Positions 1 through 7,987 of a stretch of 14,118 bases of DNA are shown piece after piece. Position 1 is the first letter of the stretch. Each line of letters opens with the position of its first letter. The DNA comes from Hungatella sp. UBA4396 (GTDB lineage Bacteria > Bacillota > Clostridia > Lachnospirales > Lachnospiraceae), in the NCBI GenBank assembly GCA_002389905.1, contig DGRE01000016.1, positions 1-14,118 of the forward strand, read 5' to 3'. Position numbers and translations under genes: made by a program. The notes beneath the pieces were generated by a model, which did no database searches, was not told the DNA's origin, and saw only the letters and a program-made list of their open reading frames with translations.

Positions 1-18
1 GAAAGGCGGGACATACAA

Positions 19-534
19 ATGAGAAACAAAATCGATAACATCACCCTGATTGGAATGCCGGCTTCGGGCAAAAGCACCGTTGGCGTGCTGTTAGCCAAGC
101 GCCTTGGATATTCCTTTGTGGATGTAGACATCCTGATTCAGGAGCAGGAGGGACGCCTTTTAAAGGAAATCATAGCCCAGGAGGGCACAGATGGCTTTTT
201 AGAGGTGGAAAACCGGATAAATGAAGGATTGGATGTCCACCACAGCGTCATTGCTCCGGGCGGAAGCGTGATTTACGGAAAAGAAGCCATGGAGCACTTG
301 AAGAAAATCAGCATTGTGGTTTATTTAAAGCTCAGCTACGAGGAAGTGGAAGAACGCCTTGGAAACTTAGTAGACCGCGGGGTGGCGTTAAAGGACGGGA
401 TGACCTTAAGAGATCTGTATGATGAGCGGATCGTTTATTATGAAAAATATGCGGATATTACCATTGATGAGACAGGACTTGATGCCGGAAAGACGGTGGA
501 CAAGCTGAGGGCTATGATGGAAGAGATGATTTAA
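19..534 (+). CDS. aroK: Shikimate kinase-family small-molecule kinase
   Basis: This is a cytoplasmic P-loop kinase of 171 residues, the usual size for shikimate kinase, which phosphorylates shikimate in the chorismate pathway. The Walker A loop GMPASGKST lies at residues 12-20, and the substrate-side acidic pair D35/D37 sits in the FVDVD segment. A lid-like stretch near residues 119-140 ends in LYDERIVYYEKYAD, matching the family's RxxxYxExAD pattern. The ATG is preceded by AAAGGCGGG. Two positions are atypical: the substrate-binding GGG motif reads APGGS, and the RPLL segment of the lid is replaced by RGVALKDGM. The family assignment is secure. Shikimate as the substrate is only likely, because divergent members of this fold can act on other alcohols. 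The upstream neighbour lies outside the window; downstream is a shared terminator facing a convergent gene. Confidence 0.75.
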   Translation: MRNKIDNITLIGMPASGKSTVGVLLAKRLGYSFVDVDILIQEQEGRLLKEIIAQEGTDGFLEVENRINEGLDVHHSVIAPGGSVIYGKEAMEHLKKISIVVYLKLSYEEVEERLGNLVDRGVALKDGMTLRDLYDERIVYYEKYADITIDETGLDAGKTVDKLRAMMEEMI

Positions 535-540
535 AAATAT

Positions 541-596
541 AAAAAACAGAGGCAGGAGAATGCCGGTAAAACCGTTCTCGCTGCCTCTGTTTTTTA
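541..596. terminator. Bidirectional intrinsic terminator between convergent genes
   Basis: A long hairpin has outer arms AAAAACAGAGGCAG (542-555) and CTGCCTCTGTTTTT (581-594), then GAGAA/TTCTC and an inner CGGT/ACCG closing the loop. It has a T-run on the plus side and the matching A-run gives a T-run on the minus side. It therefore serves the kinase gene on the plus strand and the chemoreceptor gene on the minus strand. Confidence 0.9.
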
Positions 597-2276
597 TTAG
601 TTCTTTAATTTAAAATGTCCGATTAAATTCTTCAGCATCTGGGCCTGTCCTGCCATTTCCTGGCTTGCGGCAGCGCTTTCTTCTGAGGTGGCGGAGGTGG
701 TTTGAACCACACTGGATATCTGGTCGACGCCCTGGGTTACCTGGGCTACGGCAAGGGCCTGATTCTCAGAAGCTGAGGATATCTGGTATACCAGATTTGC
801 AACTGTGCCAGAGGACTGGACGATACGGTCCATGGACTGGGCTGTATCCCTTGCGATTGTGTTTCCTGTCTCAATGGAGGCCAGCGCCCGCTCAATCAGA
901 ACTGCTGTTTCTTTAGAGGCTTCCTGGCTTTTGTTGGCTAGGTTTCTGACTTCGTCGGCTACCACGGCAAAGCCCTTGCCGGCCTCCCCGGCTCTTGCTG
1001 CTTCTACGGCTGCATTGAGAGCCAGGATATTAGTCTGGAAAGCAATGTCTTCTATGGTTTTTATGACTTTTCCAATCTCGGTGGAGGCATGGTTGATTTC
1101 CTCCATGGCTGCGGTCAGTTCCCCCATCCGCGCTTTGCCCAGTTCCAGTTCTGCGGAGGTACTGCTCATCTGGATGTTGGTTTCCGCTGCGTTTTCTGCG
1201 TTCTGACTTATATGGTTGGAAATATCGGTGATGGTGGCGGCCAGTTCTTCAATGGAAGATGCCTGCTCTGTTGCTCCCTGGCTTAATGCCTGGGAACCGC
1301 CTGCCACTTGCTCTGCGCCCATAGCCACCTGATCGGAAGCCGTGGTGATTTTTGTCATGATATCGTTTAATGAAGTAACTAAGTCCTGTATGGAAATCTG
1401 TACGAAGTGGAATTCTCCCTTAAATTCTTCCTGGTCATGGGGAATATCCAGATCTCCATGGGCCAGCTTGCTGGTGGTGGTGGAGATATAGTCCATGTAA
1501 TAGGAAATCCGTTCCATCATGGTTCTCATGGTGTCGGCCAGATGTCCCAGTTCATCCTTTGAATGGTATTCCAGAAGGCATTTTAAGTCACCCTGTGCCA
1601 TCCGGTCTGCGACTTCTTTTATCTGGTCAATGGGCCGGGTGATTCCCTTTGTAATGGAGGTGGCAATCATAACGGAGGAAATGATGGAGATGAGGATTAC
1701 TGCGATCATAATTGTGGTGAATATGGCAGTTTGCCGGGAAAGGGCCTCTGAATGAATAGTGCCGCCGCCTGATTTATCTGCCATTATGGTATTGATCGTA
1801 CCGGCAATTTCTGCTGCCAAAGGTGCGGCGTTGGTGCGGAAAAAGGTCATGGCCTCCAGGGAAGACTTGCTGGCAAGCTGGATTGTCTGGCTTCGGATTC
1901 CGTCATATGTAGTCAGCTGATCTTCTAACTGCTTGTAAAGCTCTTTTTCAGAAGCTGTTTTTATACGGGTTCCAACCTGCTCCATGGCCTGGTTGATGGT
2001 GTTGATCTGAGTGTTTAAAATCTCTTTCTGCTTGTCGGTTTCTGCCTGGCTGTCGGAATAAATAATGTATAAAACTGTGGCCCTGTGAGCCTGAAACGCC
2101 TGTCCCAAAGCTCCGATATCGCCCTGGGCAAATCCGTAGTCCTCTAAGGTGGTCTTATATTCATGATTAACGGTGCGAATCAGAGCAATGCCGATTCCGC
2201 CGGCCAAACCTGAAAACAGTACGACGATGAGGAATGCTGTAAGCAGTCTTCTTCCAACTTTTAAGTTTTTTAGCAT
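597..2276 (-). CDS. Methyl-accepting chemotaxis protein (transmembrane chemoreceptor)
   Basis: This receptor senses a stimulus outside the cell and controls CheA through CheW. It has 559 residues. Membrane segment 1 is about 11-33. An extracellular helical domain of the four-helix-bundle MCP type spans about 34-181, and membrane segment 2 about 182-206. A HAMP linker covers about 207-260, followed by a helical extension to about 310 and the cytoplasmic signalling hairpin to 555. The conserved tip is unmistakable (IAFQTNILALNAAVEAARAG at about 411-430, then GFAVVADEVRNLA). The protein ends in FKLKN and lacks a C-terminal NWETF-type pentapeptide that could tether CheR/CheB. The ATG is preceded by GAGAGG at good spacing. 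It is monocistronic, with a promoter at 2313-2341 and a terminator shared with the convergent kinase gene. The ligand cannot be read from the sequence. Confidence 0.95.
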   Translation of the reverse strand: MLKNLKVGRRLLTAFLIVVLFSGLAGGIGIALIRTVNHEYKTTLEDYGFAQGDIGALGQAFQAHRATVLYIIYSDSQAETDKQKEILNTQINTINQAMEQVGTRIKTASEKELYKQLEDQLTTYDGIRSQTIQLASKSSLEAMTFFRTNAAPLAAEIAGTINTIMADKSGGGTIHSEALSRQTAIFTTIMIAVILISIISSVMIATSITKGITRPIDQIKEVADRMAQGDLKCLLEYHSKDELGHLADTMRTMMERISYYMDYISTTTSKLAHGDLDIPHDQEEFKGEFHFVQISIQDLVTSLNDIMTKITTASDQVAMGAEQVAGGSQALSQGATEQASSIEELAATITDISNHISQNAENAAETNIQMSSTSAELELGKARMGELTAAMEEINHASTEIGKVIKTIEDIAFQTNILALNAAVEAARAGEAGKGFAVVADEVRNLANKSQEASKETAVLIERALASIETGNTIARDTAQSMDRIVQSSGTVANLVYQISSASENQALAVAQVTQGVDQISSVVQTTSATSEESAAASQEMAGQAQMLKNLIGHFKLKN

Positions 2277-2312
2277 GTGTTTTTCCTCTCTGGTGATTGA
2301 TGTTATTCTGCG

Positions 2313-2341
2313 ATTTTATAACACTTTTTTATAAGAGTCAA
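2313..2341 (-). promoter_or_regulatory. Sigma-A-type promoter of the chemoreceptor gene
   Basis: On the minus strand TTGACT (2336-2341) is followed by a 17-nt spacer and TAAAAT (2313-2318), giving a leader of about 30 nt before the ATG at 2276. This is close to the vegetative consensus rather than a motility-sigma pattern. Confidence 0.7.
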
Positions 2342-2498
2342 TACAGGAAAATAATTTGTAAAAACAGCAATGATTTTCTTTTTACTTTTGTGCGCAGGCT
2401 TTGCTGCCATTACTAAGGTGAAGTTCATAAAGGCGGAGTACATTCCGGCAGAAGTGGGGGTTAAGGCTTAAAGGATATGAAATAAGCAAAATATGGTC

Positions 2499-2526
2499 AG
2501 AATCGGAGCGGTCCGGTTCTTTTTTT
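2499..2526 (+). terminator. Orphan intrinsic terminator in the divergent intergenic region
   Basis: A 9-bp stem AGAATCGGA/TCCGGTTCT, including one G-T pair, closes a GCGG loop and runs into a stretch of T residues. It points along the plus strand, but no plus-strand gene precedes it between 2277 and 2499. It could end an unannotated short RNA, protect the downstream operon from read-through, or be a relic. The remainder of 2342-2605 holds no gene that I can support. Confidence 0.7.
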
Positions 2527-2605
2527 GTACGAAAATATAGGGTCAGCACATTTTTTCCATGTCTGGCATGTTGTTCCCATCCAGTCTTTCCTTGGCCCTC
2601 ATATA

Positions 2606-2635
2606 TTGACTTTGCACCAGTGAAACCGATATGAT
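2606..2635 (+). promoter_or_regulatory. Promoter of the GT2-GtrA / PilZ synthase / GT-C operon
   Basis: TTGACT (2606-2611) is followed by an 18-nt spacer and TATGAT (2630-2635). Transcription would start near 2642, leaving a leader of about 40 nt before the first gene of the operon. This places the orphan terminator at 2499-2526 upstream of, and outside, the operon transcript. Confidence 0.7.
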
Positions 2636-2680
2636 TAGGCCGGTACTTCGAGTTCTCCAAACAGATGGGGGTTAGAGAAA

Positions 2681-3757
2681 ATGAGCCAAAACATAAAAAG
2701 AAGCATTGTTCTTATTCCGTCTTTGGAACCGGATGAAAGACTGACCGTTTATGTAAGGGAACTGAACCGATATGAGATATTCCACATAGTTGTTGTGGAT
2801 GACGGGTCAGGAAAGGAATACAGTCATATCTTCCAGGAGTTGGAGAGAGAGGGGTGTACCGTACTCTATCATGGTGAGAACCAGGGAAAGGGCTGTGCTC
2901 TTAAGACTGGATACCAATATATAAAGGAGAATTTGTCCGGCTGCAGCAGTGTGATAACGGCAGACTCTGACGGCCAGCACATGGCAGAGGATGTATACAG
3001 GCTGGCAATGGCAGCCGGAGATTGTCCGGATGGCCTTTGGCTGGGTGTGAGAGACTTTAAGAAGGCAGGGGTCCCCCCCAAGTCATTAATAGGAAACCGC
3101 ATCACATCTCTGGTGTTTGCAGGATTGTATGGAAAATACATTCCTGATACCCAGACAGGTTTAAGGGCATTGGGCCCAAAGCTTATGGATCAGATGCTGG
3201 ATATAAAGGGAGACAGGTTTGAATATGAGACTCAGGTTTTGATTTCCTGTATCAGATCAAAGATTCCCGTTCGGACCATTCCCATTGAGACTGTTTATGA
3301 AAAGGGAAATGAAGGAACTCATTTCCATGCCCTTTGGGACAGTTTGTCGGTTATGAAGGTGGTTGTCTCAGGGTTTATGAAGTTTTTCTCTGTGTCTCTT
3401 GTCAGTACGGTAATTGATATGGCTGTTGCCTGGGTGCTGTTTGACTTGTTAAGAACGGTTATGGAGGGACAGGATTTTCTGCGCATCATGGTTGCTACGG
3501 CGGCGGCACGGTGTATGTCCATGTCCTTTAATTATTTGATGAATAAAATTTTTGTGTTTCAGCAAGGACGGGCCAAGGGTCACGGGCTGGCCCGGTATCT
3601 GGTATTGAGCGGTGTCAATATGCTGCTTTCAGCAGCAGGAGTTTACATGCTTCACCAGATGCTGGGCCTTGATGAAAAATTAGTAAAGATGGTATGTGAT
3701 GCCTGTCTGTTTATTTTCAGCTATCATGTGCAGCAGCGGTGGGTGTTTTGCCTATAG
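2681..3757 (+). CDS. GT2 glycosyltransferase fused to a GtrA-like membrane domain
   Basis: A two-domain protein of 358 residues. Residues about 7-210 are a DPM1/GtrB-like family 2 glycosyltransferase. VVDDGSG at 38-44 and ADSDGQH at 94-100 carry the nucleotide-sugar and metal-binding aspartates, and GxQTGLR-like DTQTGLRAL follows at 156-164. Residues about 233-356 form a four-helix GtrA-like domain (FFSVSLVSTVID, then NYLMNKIFVF and a terminal QQRWVF). DPM1/GtrB enzymes load a sugar onto polyprenyl phosphate on the inner membrane face, and GtrA proteins are thought to flip or present it. The fusion therefore suggests both steps in one chain. The start is an ATG with a modest GGGGGT ribosome-binding site. 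The next gene follows after 10 nt, so this is the first gene of an operon. The sugar is unknown. Confidence 0.85.
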   Translation: MSQNIKRSIVLIPSLEPDERLTVYVRELNRYEIFHIVVVDDGSGKEYSHIFQELEREGCTVLYHGENQGKGCALKTGYQYIKENLSGCSSVITADSDGQHMAEDVYRLAMAAGDCPDGLWLGVRDFKKAGVPPKSLIGNRITSLVFAGLYGKYIPDTQTGLRALGPKLMDQMLDIKGDRFEYETQVLISCIRSKIPVRTIPIETVYEKGNEGTHFHALWDSLSVMKVVVSGFMKFFSVSLVSTVIDMAVAWVLFDLLRTVMEGQDFLRIMVATAAARCMSMSFNYLMNKIFVFQQGRAKGHGLARYLVLSGVNMLLSAAGVYMLHQMLGLDEKLVKMVCDACLFIFSYHVQQRWVFCL

Positions 3758-3767
3758 GAGGCTGATT

Positions 3768-6134
3768 ATGAAAAACGAAGAGAAGAAGCGGAACGTAATA
3801 TTTATTACGGCCATGGTTTTGATGACCATTTATCTGGGGTGGCGTGCTGTATTTACTCTGCCTGTTCATGATGGACTGCTCAATCTGGTGTTCGGAATCC
3901 TTCTGCTGGGAGCCGAAATCGTTACTGTATTTACCACTTTTGAGCTTTTTTATCAAAAGATGAAGATGAATAAATTCCGTCTGGAGTGTCCGGTCATACC
4001 GGAGGAGTATTATCCTGATGTGGATGTTTTTATAGCAACTCACAATGAGCCGGAGGAGATTCTGTATAAGACGGTCAATGCCTGTACCTTTATGGATTAT
4101 CCGGATAAGAAAAAAGTGCATATTTACTTGTGCGACGATGGAAACAGAAAGGAGATCGCAGACCTGGCGGCCCGGTTTGGTGTAGGCTATCTGGGGCTTG
4201 CTGAAAATAAGGACGCAAAGTCAGGGAATTTAAACAATGCGTTAAGGAAGACCTCATCTCCCCTCATTGCCACCTTTGATGCGGATATGATTCCCCAGCA
4301 TACCTTTCTGATGAAGACGGTTCCTTATTTTCTGCTTTCAGAATTTATGAAAGAAGATGGGGAGTGGAGATTTCGGAGGGAAGAAGAACGGGATGAGAAT
4401 TTTAAAATGGGGCTGATTCAGACACCTCAGAGCTTTTATAACCCGGATTTGTTTCAGTTTAATTTATATGCAGAAAGAAATATTCCCAATGAGCAGGACT
4501 TCTTTTCCAGAGAAGTCAATATTATGAGAAATTCTTCTAATTCTGTGGCCTATACAGGAAGTAATACGGTAATTGCAAGAGCAGCCTTGAAAGAAATTGG
4601 AGGGTTTCCTTTAAATACCATTACAGAAGACTTTGAAACCAGCATACGTATACAGAAAGCCGGATACATTACTTATGCGACCGATGAAATCCAGGCTGCC
4701 GGGCTTACTACTACTACGGTCAAAAGTATGTTAAAGCAAAGAGTCCGCTGGGCCGGAGGTGTGATTCAAAGCCTTCAGAATACCAACGCGGTTTTTACTT
4801 CAAAGCTTCCTCTGCTTTCAAGGATTACTTATTTAAACAGCTTTTTATACTGGTGGTCCTTTTTCAGCAGGCTTATATTTATTCTGGCACCTATTTTGTT
4901 TGCTTTGTTTGATTTCAGGATCGTTAACAGCAACTTCTGGGATGTGGTGGTGTTCTGGCTTCCGGCTTACTTTTTTTACAGCTTATCCATGCGTTATTTG
5001 TCGGGAAATGTGAGAAATCAGAGGTGGAGCCAGGTTATTGATACCATATTTATGCCTTATCTCATTGTACCGGTACTCCTTGAGACATTTCAGATTCATC
5101 AGAAGAAGTTTAAGGTTACCAATAAAAAGAAGGAATCAGGCGGCACTGGCTGGGATTTCATGATTTATGCCATTCCTCATGGAATTCTTCTGGCTCTGTC
5201 TGTGGCAGCTATGATTCGTTATGTAAATGGGAAGTACGGCTGGGCTTTGTTTTACAGCAGTATTATTATATTCTGGATCAGCTATAATATGGTCGCATTG
5301 CTTTATGCCATATTTTTTATGCTGGGCCGGAGGGCGTACCGGAGCAGCGAGAGAATCCGGGCTGAGGAGAACATATATATCAAATATGAGAATTTAAAAT
5401 ATGAAGCGGCGACTGTGGATGTTTCAGAAAACGGGTTATCTTTCTGGTCAAGGGAGCCGGTTTATATTCCTGAGGATGAAACCATAGACTTTCGGATTGA
5501 AACGTCCAATTATGAGGCGAGTTTAAAAGGGAAGATTGTTTATGTGAGAGAGCAGGACAGGGGCTGGCGCTATTCCGCAGCAGTTGAGACGGTGGAAGAG
5601 AAGGACAAGCGGCAGTATATGCAGATTATATATGACAGAACCCATTCCCTGCCCATGAAAATGGATTTGTGGATTACGGCTTATGACGATATTTTGAGAA
5701 ATATCAAAAGCCGTTTGAGCCGGCCTTTTTCCCACAAGAGAAAGCTGCCGAGGATCAGGCTGGACAAAGAGATTGTTTTCTCCAATGGAGCTTCTTGCAG
5801 GCTGGTGGATTTTAATTACCATTACTTTTCTGTTTCTGATTTTCAAACAAATGGAAGCTCGGACAGTAAATTTGTTTATCATACGGTAAATGAGGTTCCG
5901 CTGGTTTTGAGTCGGACAGGGATTTATATAAAAGGCTCGTCAGAGGAGCTTCTGGAACTTGATAACTTAAAGGACCTTATCAGAAAAAATCAGCTTGACC
6001 AGATTTTGGCTGATACAGCAAACAGTGATAACAATGAGGGATTAAAAGATGAATGTTATAATCAGTATTCTGATGACGGCAGCGGTTCTTTGCTCCCTGT
6101 GGGGCTTCATGATTCTGACAAGAGCAGCGCTTAA
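3768..6134 (+). CDS. Cellulose-synthase-like GT2 with c-di-GMP-binding PilZ domain
   Basis: A processive membrane glycosyltransferase of 788 residues resembling BcsA. Two N-terminal membrane segments (about 9-27 and 38-60) precede the cytoplasmic GT2 core. The core has CDDG (122-125), DAD (171-173), TED (286-288) and the polymer-channel motif QRVRW (324-328). Further membrane helices run to about 520. A PilZ domain follows at about 520-625, with RSSER (525-529) as the RxxxR motif and DVSENG (551-556) as DxSxxG, the c-di-GMP-binding signature. A second PilZ-like stretch at about 655-730 keeps RxxxR (658-662) but lacks DxSxxG. The chosen ATG has a perfect AGGAGG 7 nt upstream; an upstream in-frame ATG would overlap the previous gene and lacks such a site. 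Activation by c-di-GMP is inferred from the family. No BcsB or BcsZ gene is nearby, so cellulose is not assured as product. Confidence 0.85.
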   Translation: MKNEEKKRNVIFITAMVLMTIYLGWRAVFTLPVHDGLLNLVFGILLLGAEIVTVFTTFELFYQKMKMNKFRLECPVIPEEYYPDVDVFIATHNEPEEILYKTVNACTFMDYPDKKKVHIYLCDDGNRKEIADLAARFGVGYLGLAENKDAKSGNLNNALRKTSSPLIATFDADMIPQHTFLMKTVPYFLLSEFMKEDGEWRFRREEERDENFKMGLIQTPQSFYNPDLFQFNLYAERNIPNEQDFFSREVNIMRNSSNSVAYTGSNTVIARAALKEIGGFPLNTITEDFETSIRIQKAGYITYATDEIQAAGLTTTTVKSMLKQRVRWAGGVIQSLQNTNAVFTSKLPLLSRITYLNSFLYWWSFFSRLIFILAPILFALFDFRIVNSNFWDVVVFWLPAYFFYSLSMRYLSGNVRNQRWSQVIDTIFMPYLIVPVLLETFQIHQKKFKVTNKKKESGGTGWDFMIYAIPHGILLALSVAAMIRYVNGKYGWALFYSSIIIFWISYNMVALLYAIFFMLGRRAYRSSERIRAEENIYIKYENLKYEAATVDVSENGLSFWSREPVYIPEDETIDFRIETSNYEASLKGKIVYVREQDRGWRYSAAVETVEEKDKRQYMQIIYDRTHSLPMKMDLWITAYDDILRNIKSRLSRPFSHKRKLPRIRLDKEIVFSNGASCRLVDFNYHYFSVSDFQTNGSSDSKFVYHTVNEVPLVLSRTGIYIKGSSEELLELDNLKDLIRKNQLDQILADTANSDNNEGLKDECYNQYSDDGSGSLLPVGLHDSDKSSA

Positions 6135-7914
6135 GCTTCAGGCGGAATTCACACCTGTTTTTGTTTGTTCGGCAATTGGATGCTGGGTTTATTTTTGCGG
6201 GCTGGCTGGATATCTGTTTCAGGGGTCTGTGGCCTTGCTGATTGCCGGAATGGTCCTGTTTTTCATATATGCGATTCCTTTGATCAGACAGAGGGGGTAC
6301 GGGAGGTTCCGGCCCTCTCTGTTTCAGGTCGCCTTTGCAGCGGGGAGTTTGTTGTTTTTCCGCCTGCTTATAGCGGATAAGCTGATTCATTATGATAATT
6401 TTTCTCATTGGGCCATTGTTGTTAAACAGATGCTTATTACGGATGCATTTCCGGATGCCGGATCCAGTCTGATTGATTTTAAAAATTATCCTTTGGGCAC
6501 GTCTTCTTTTATCTATTTTATCTGCCGTTTTGTGGGGAATGCCCAGGAGATTATGGTGACCGCTCAGGGTATTTTGATTTTTTCCTGTTTTTATGCTGTT
6601 TTTGGGATTGTAAAGGAAAAGAGACGGTTTCTGCTTTATGCATTTCTGGCGGCGGGCTGTTCTGTTTTATCGGTATTTAATATTACCATCAGGATCAGCA
6701 ATCTGCTGGTTGATTTTTTACTTCCGATTTATACTCTTGTTTTGTTTACGGTGATATATTGGTACAGGGGGGAGATAAAAAGGGCGTGTATTGCTGTTGT
6801 GCCCATAGCCGGGTTTTTAATGATAATAAAAAATACGGGGGTTATATTTGCGGCAATTGGGTTAATTTATCTGGTTTATATGTGGGTCAGCCATAGGGAG
6901 AAGGATTTTTGGAAAAATGGGGCCGTAGTTTTTCTTTCTATTGCAGGAGCCTCTATGACCTATGTTTTGTGGACACTTCATATGGCTTGGAGATTTCAGG
7001 GGGTGGAAAATAAGTTTGAAATTTCAGGAGATTCCATGGGAAGCCTTTCTGCCGGGAAAAGCGGGGAGGAAGTCAGCCAGATTATTTCTTTGTTTATCAG
7101 GTCTGTATTTGACTTGTCCAGCCGTCCTGCCATGGGCGTTGCAGGATTTCATGCTGCGGCGGTTTTGGCCAGTGTTCTTGCTGCGGTATTGATGAAGAAG
7201 AATTGGAAGCTGTGGAAGGCATTGATTGCTCTTGATGTTGTTTTGGTATGCTATTACCTGGGGATACTGGGACTTTATATTTTTTCCATGCCTCTTGATG
7301 AAGCCTTGCGGTTAGCGGGATTTGAGCGTTATGCCTCCAGCATTGTGATTTTGTTTGCGGGGGGATTGGTTTTGTGTGCCGCAGTTGATATTGAAAACTC
7401 GTTTTATTATAAGGGAGATGTGATGCCCGCCTATAAGGCTTTTAAGTCTGTACAGAGCAAGGACAGGTATCAAAAGGGGATTATTATTTTTTCTGCACTG
7501 GCTGTAAGCCTTTTGATGTCGGAATACAATGGGATGAAGTCTATACAGAGGAATTATAAGAAGACTTTGCCTTATAAGGTATATGAGGTGACAGGAGACC
7601 GCTGGCCTTATGGTGGGAAGGTAGATGAAAGCCGGTATTTGCTCTATGCTTCTGATACTGACGGGCAGGTGACGGATTATTATTTGCAGTACATTGCAAA
7701 GTATATGCTTTATGCAGACCATGTGGATGGGATTTGTGCATTTTATGAGGATAATATGGAGAATTTGTTGAGCGGGTATGATAGGCTGGTTGTGGCGGAG
7801 AGTGATAGAGAAGCTGCGTACCTTTTGAAAAAGCATTTTGATGTGTCGGGAGAGGAAGGGATTTATCAGGTTGTTCGTTCTGAGGGCGGGGTGAGCCTTG
7901 TGAAGGGGCAGTGA
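6049..7914 (+). CDS. Multipass membrane protein, GT-C-like glycosyltransferase candidate
   Basis: A protein of 621 residues with roughly a dozen hydrophobic segments over residues 1-510 and a soluble C-terminal tail at about 520-621. Between the third and fourth hydrophobic stretches it carries HYDNFSHWAIVVKQM (114-128) and DFKNYPLGTSSF (143-154). Acidic and His residues in the first large outer loop are typical of GT-C enzymes, which take sugars from polyprenyl phosphate outside the membrane. The start ATG has GAGGG 8 nt upstream and lies inside the end of the preceding gene, overlapping it by 86 nt, so translation is probably coupled. With the GT2-GtrA protein as donor maker, it could decorate the polymer made by the PilZ synthase. 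A polymerase or transporter role is the main alternative. I do not recognise a named family. Confidence 0.7.
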   Translation: MNVIISILMTAAVLCSLWGFMILTRAALKLQAEFTPVFVCSAIGCWVYFCGLAGYLFQGSVALLIAGMVLFFIYAIPLIRQRGYGRFRPSLFQVAFAAGSLLFFRLLIADKLIHYDNFSHWAIVVKQMLITDAFPDAGSSLIDFKNYPLGTSSFIYFICRFVGNAQEIMVTAQGILIFSCFYAVFGIVKEKRRFLLYAFLAAGCSVLSVFNITIRISNLLVDFLLPIYTLVLFTVIYWYRGEIKRACIAVVPIAGFLMIIKNTGVIFAAIGLIYLVYMWVSHREKDFWKNGAVVFLSIAGASMTYVLWTLHMAWRFQGVENKFEISGDSMGSLSAGKSGEEVSQIISLFIRSVFDLSSRPAMGVAGFHAAAVLASVLAAVLMKKNWKLWKALIALDVVLVCYYLGILGLYIFSMPLDEALRLAGFERYASSIVILFAGGLVLCAAVDIENSFYYKGDVMPAYKAFKSVQSKDRYQKGIIIFSALAVSLLMSEYNGMKSIQRNYKKTLPYKVYEVTGDRWPYGGKVDESRYLLYASDTDGQVTDYYLQYIAKYMLYADHVDGICAFYEDNMENLLSGYDRLVVAESDREAAYLLKKHFDVSGEEGIYQVVRSEGGVSLVKGQ

Positions 7915-7950
7915 TTATTACGTATAAAGTGTGCTTTATACGTAATAATC
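7913..7950. repeat. Perfect 17-bp inverted repeat at the operon end
   Basis: Arms 7913-7929 and 7934-7950 are exact reverse complements around a TGTG loop, and the left arm begins within the TGA stop codon of the GT-C-like gene. The hairpin is strong but has no T-run on either side. It may therefore act as an mRNA 3'-end stabiliser or as a terminator of the non-T-run type. It also marks the left edge of the toxin-antitoxin array. Confidence 0.7.
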
Positions 7951-7952
7951 TA

Positions 7953-7981
7953 TTGAATCCTTATGTCAGATGTGCTATATT
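7953..7981 (+). promoter_or_regulatory. Promoter of antisense RNA, copy A
   Basis: TTGAAT (7953-7958), a 17-nt spacer and TATATT (7976-7981) form a good sigma-A promoter; transcription would start near 7988. Both hexamers and the spacing are kept in copy B. Confidence 0.75.
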
Positions 7982-7987
7982 AAAGTT

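Noticed and set aside
665..1755. Plus-strand open frames opposite the chemoreceptor gene
   Set aside because: They are antisense shadows of a clearly coding gene, with no ribosome sites or recognisable domains.
2382..2660. Minus-strand open frame of 92 codons between the chemoreceptor and polysaccharide operon
   Set aside because: It would need a TTG start without a ribosome site, overlaps the operon promoter and the orphan terminator, and its translation resembles no known family.
2527..2680. c-di-GMP (GEMM) riboswitch before the PilZ operon
   Set aside because: Fragments such as GCAAAG and GGCCTAA occur, but on the minus strand and in the wrong order. The operon leader after the promoter is only about 40 nt, too short for the aptamer.
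3696..3767. Upstream in-frame start for the PilZ synthase
   Set aside because: It would overlap the preceding gene by 62 nt and has no ribosome site, whereas the ATG at 3768 has a perfect AGGAGG.
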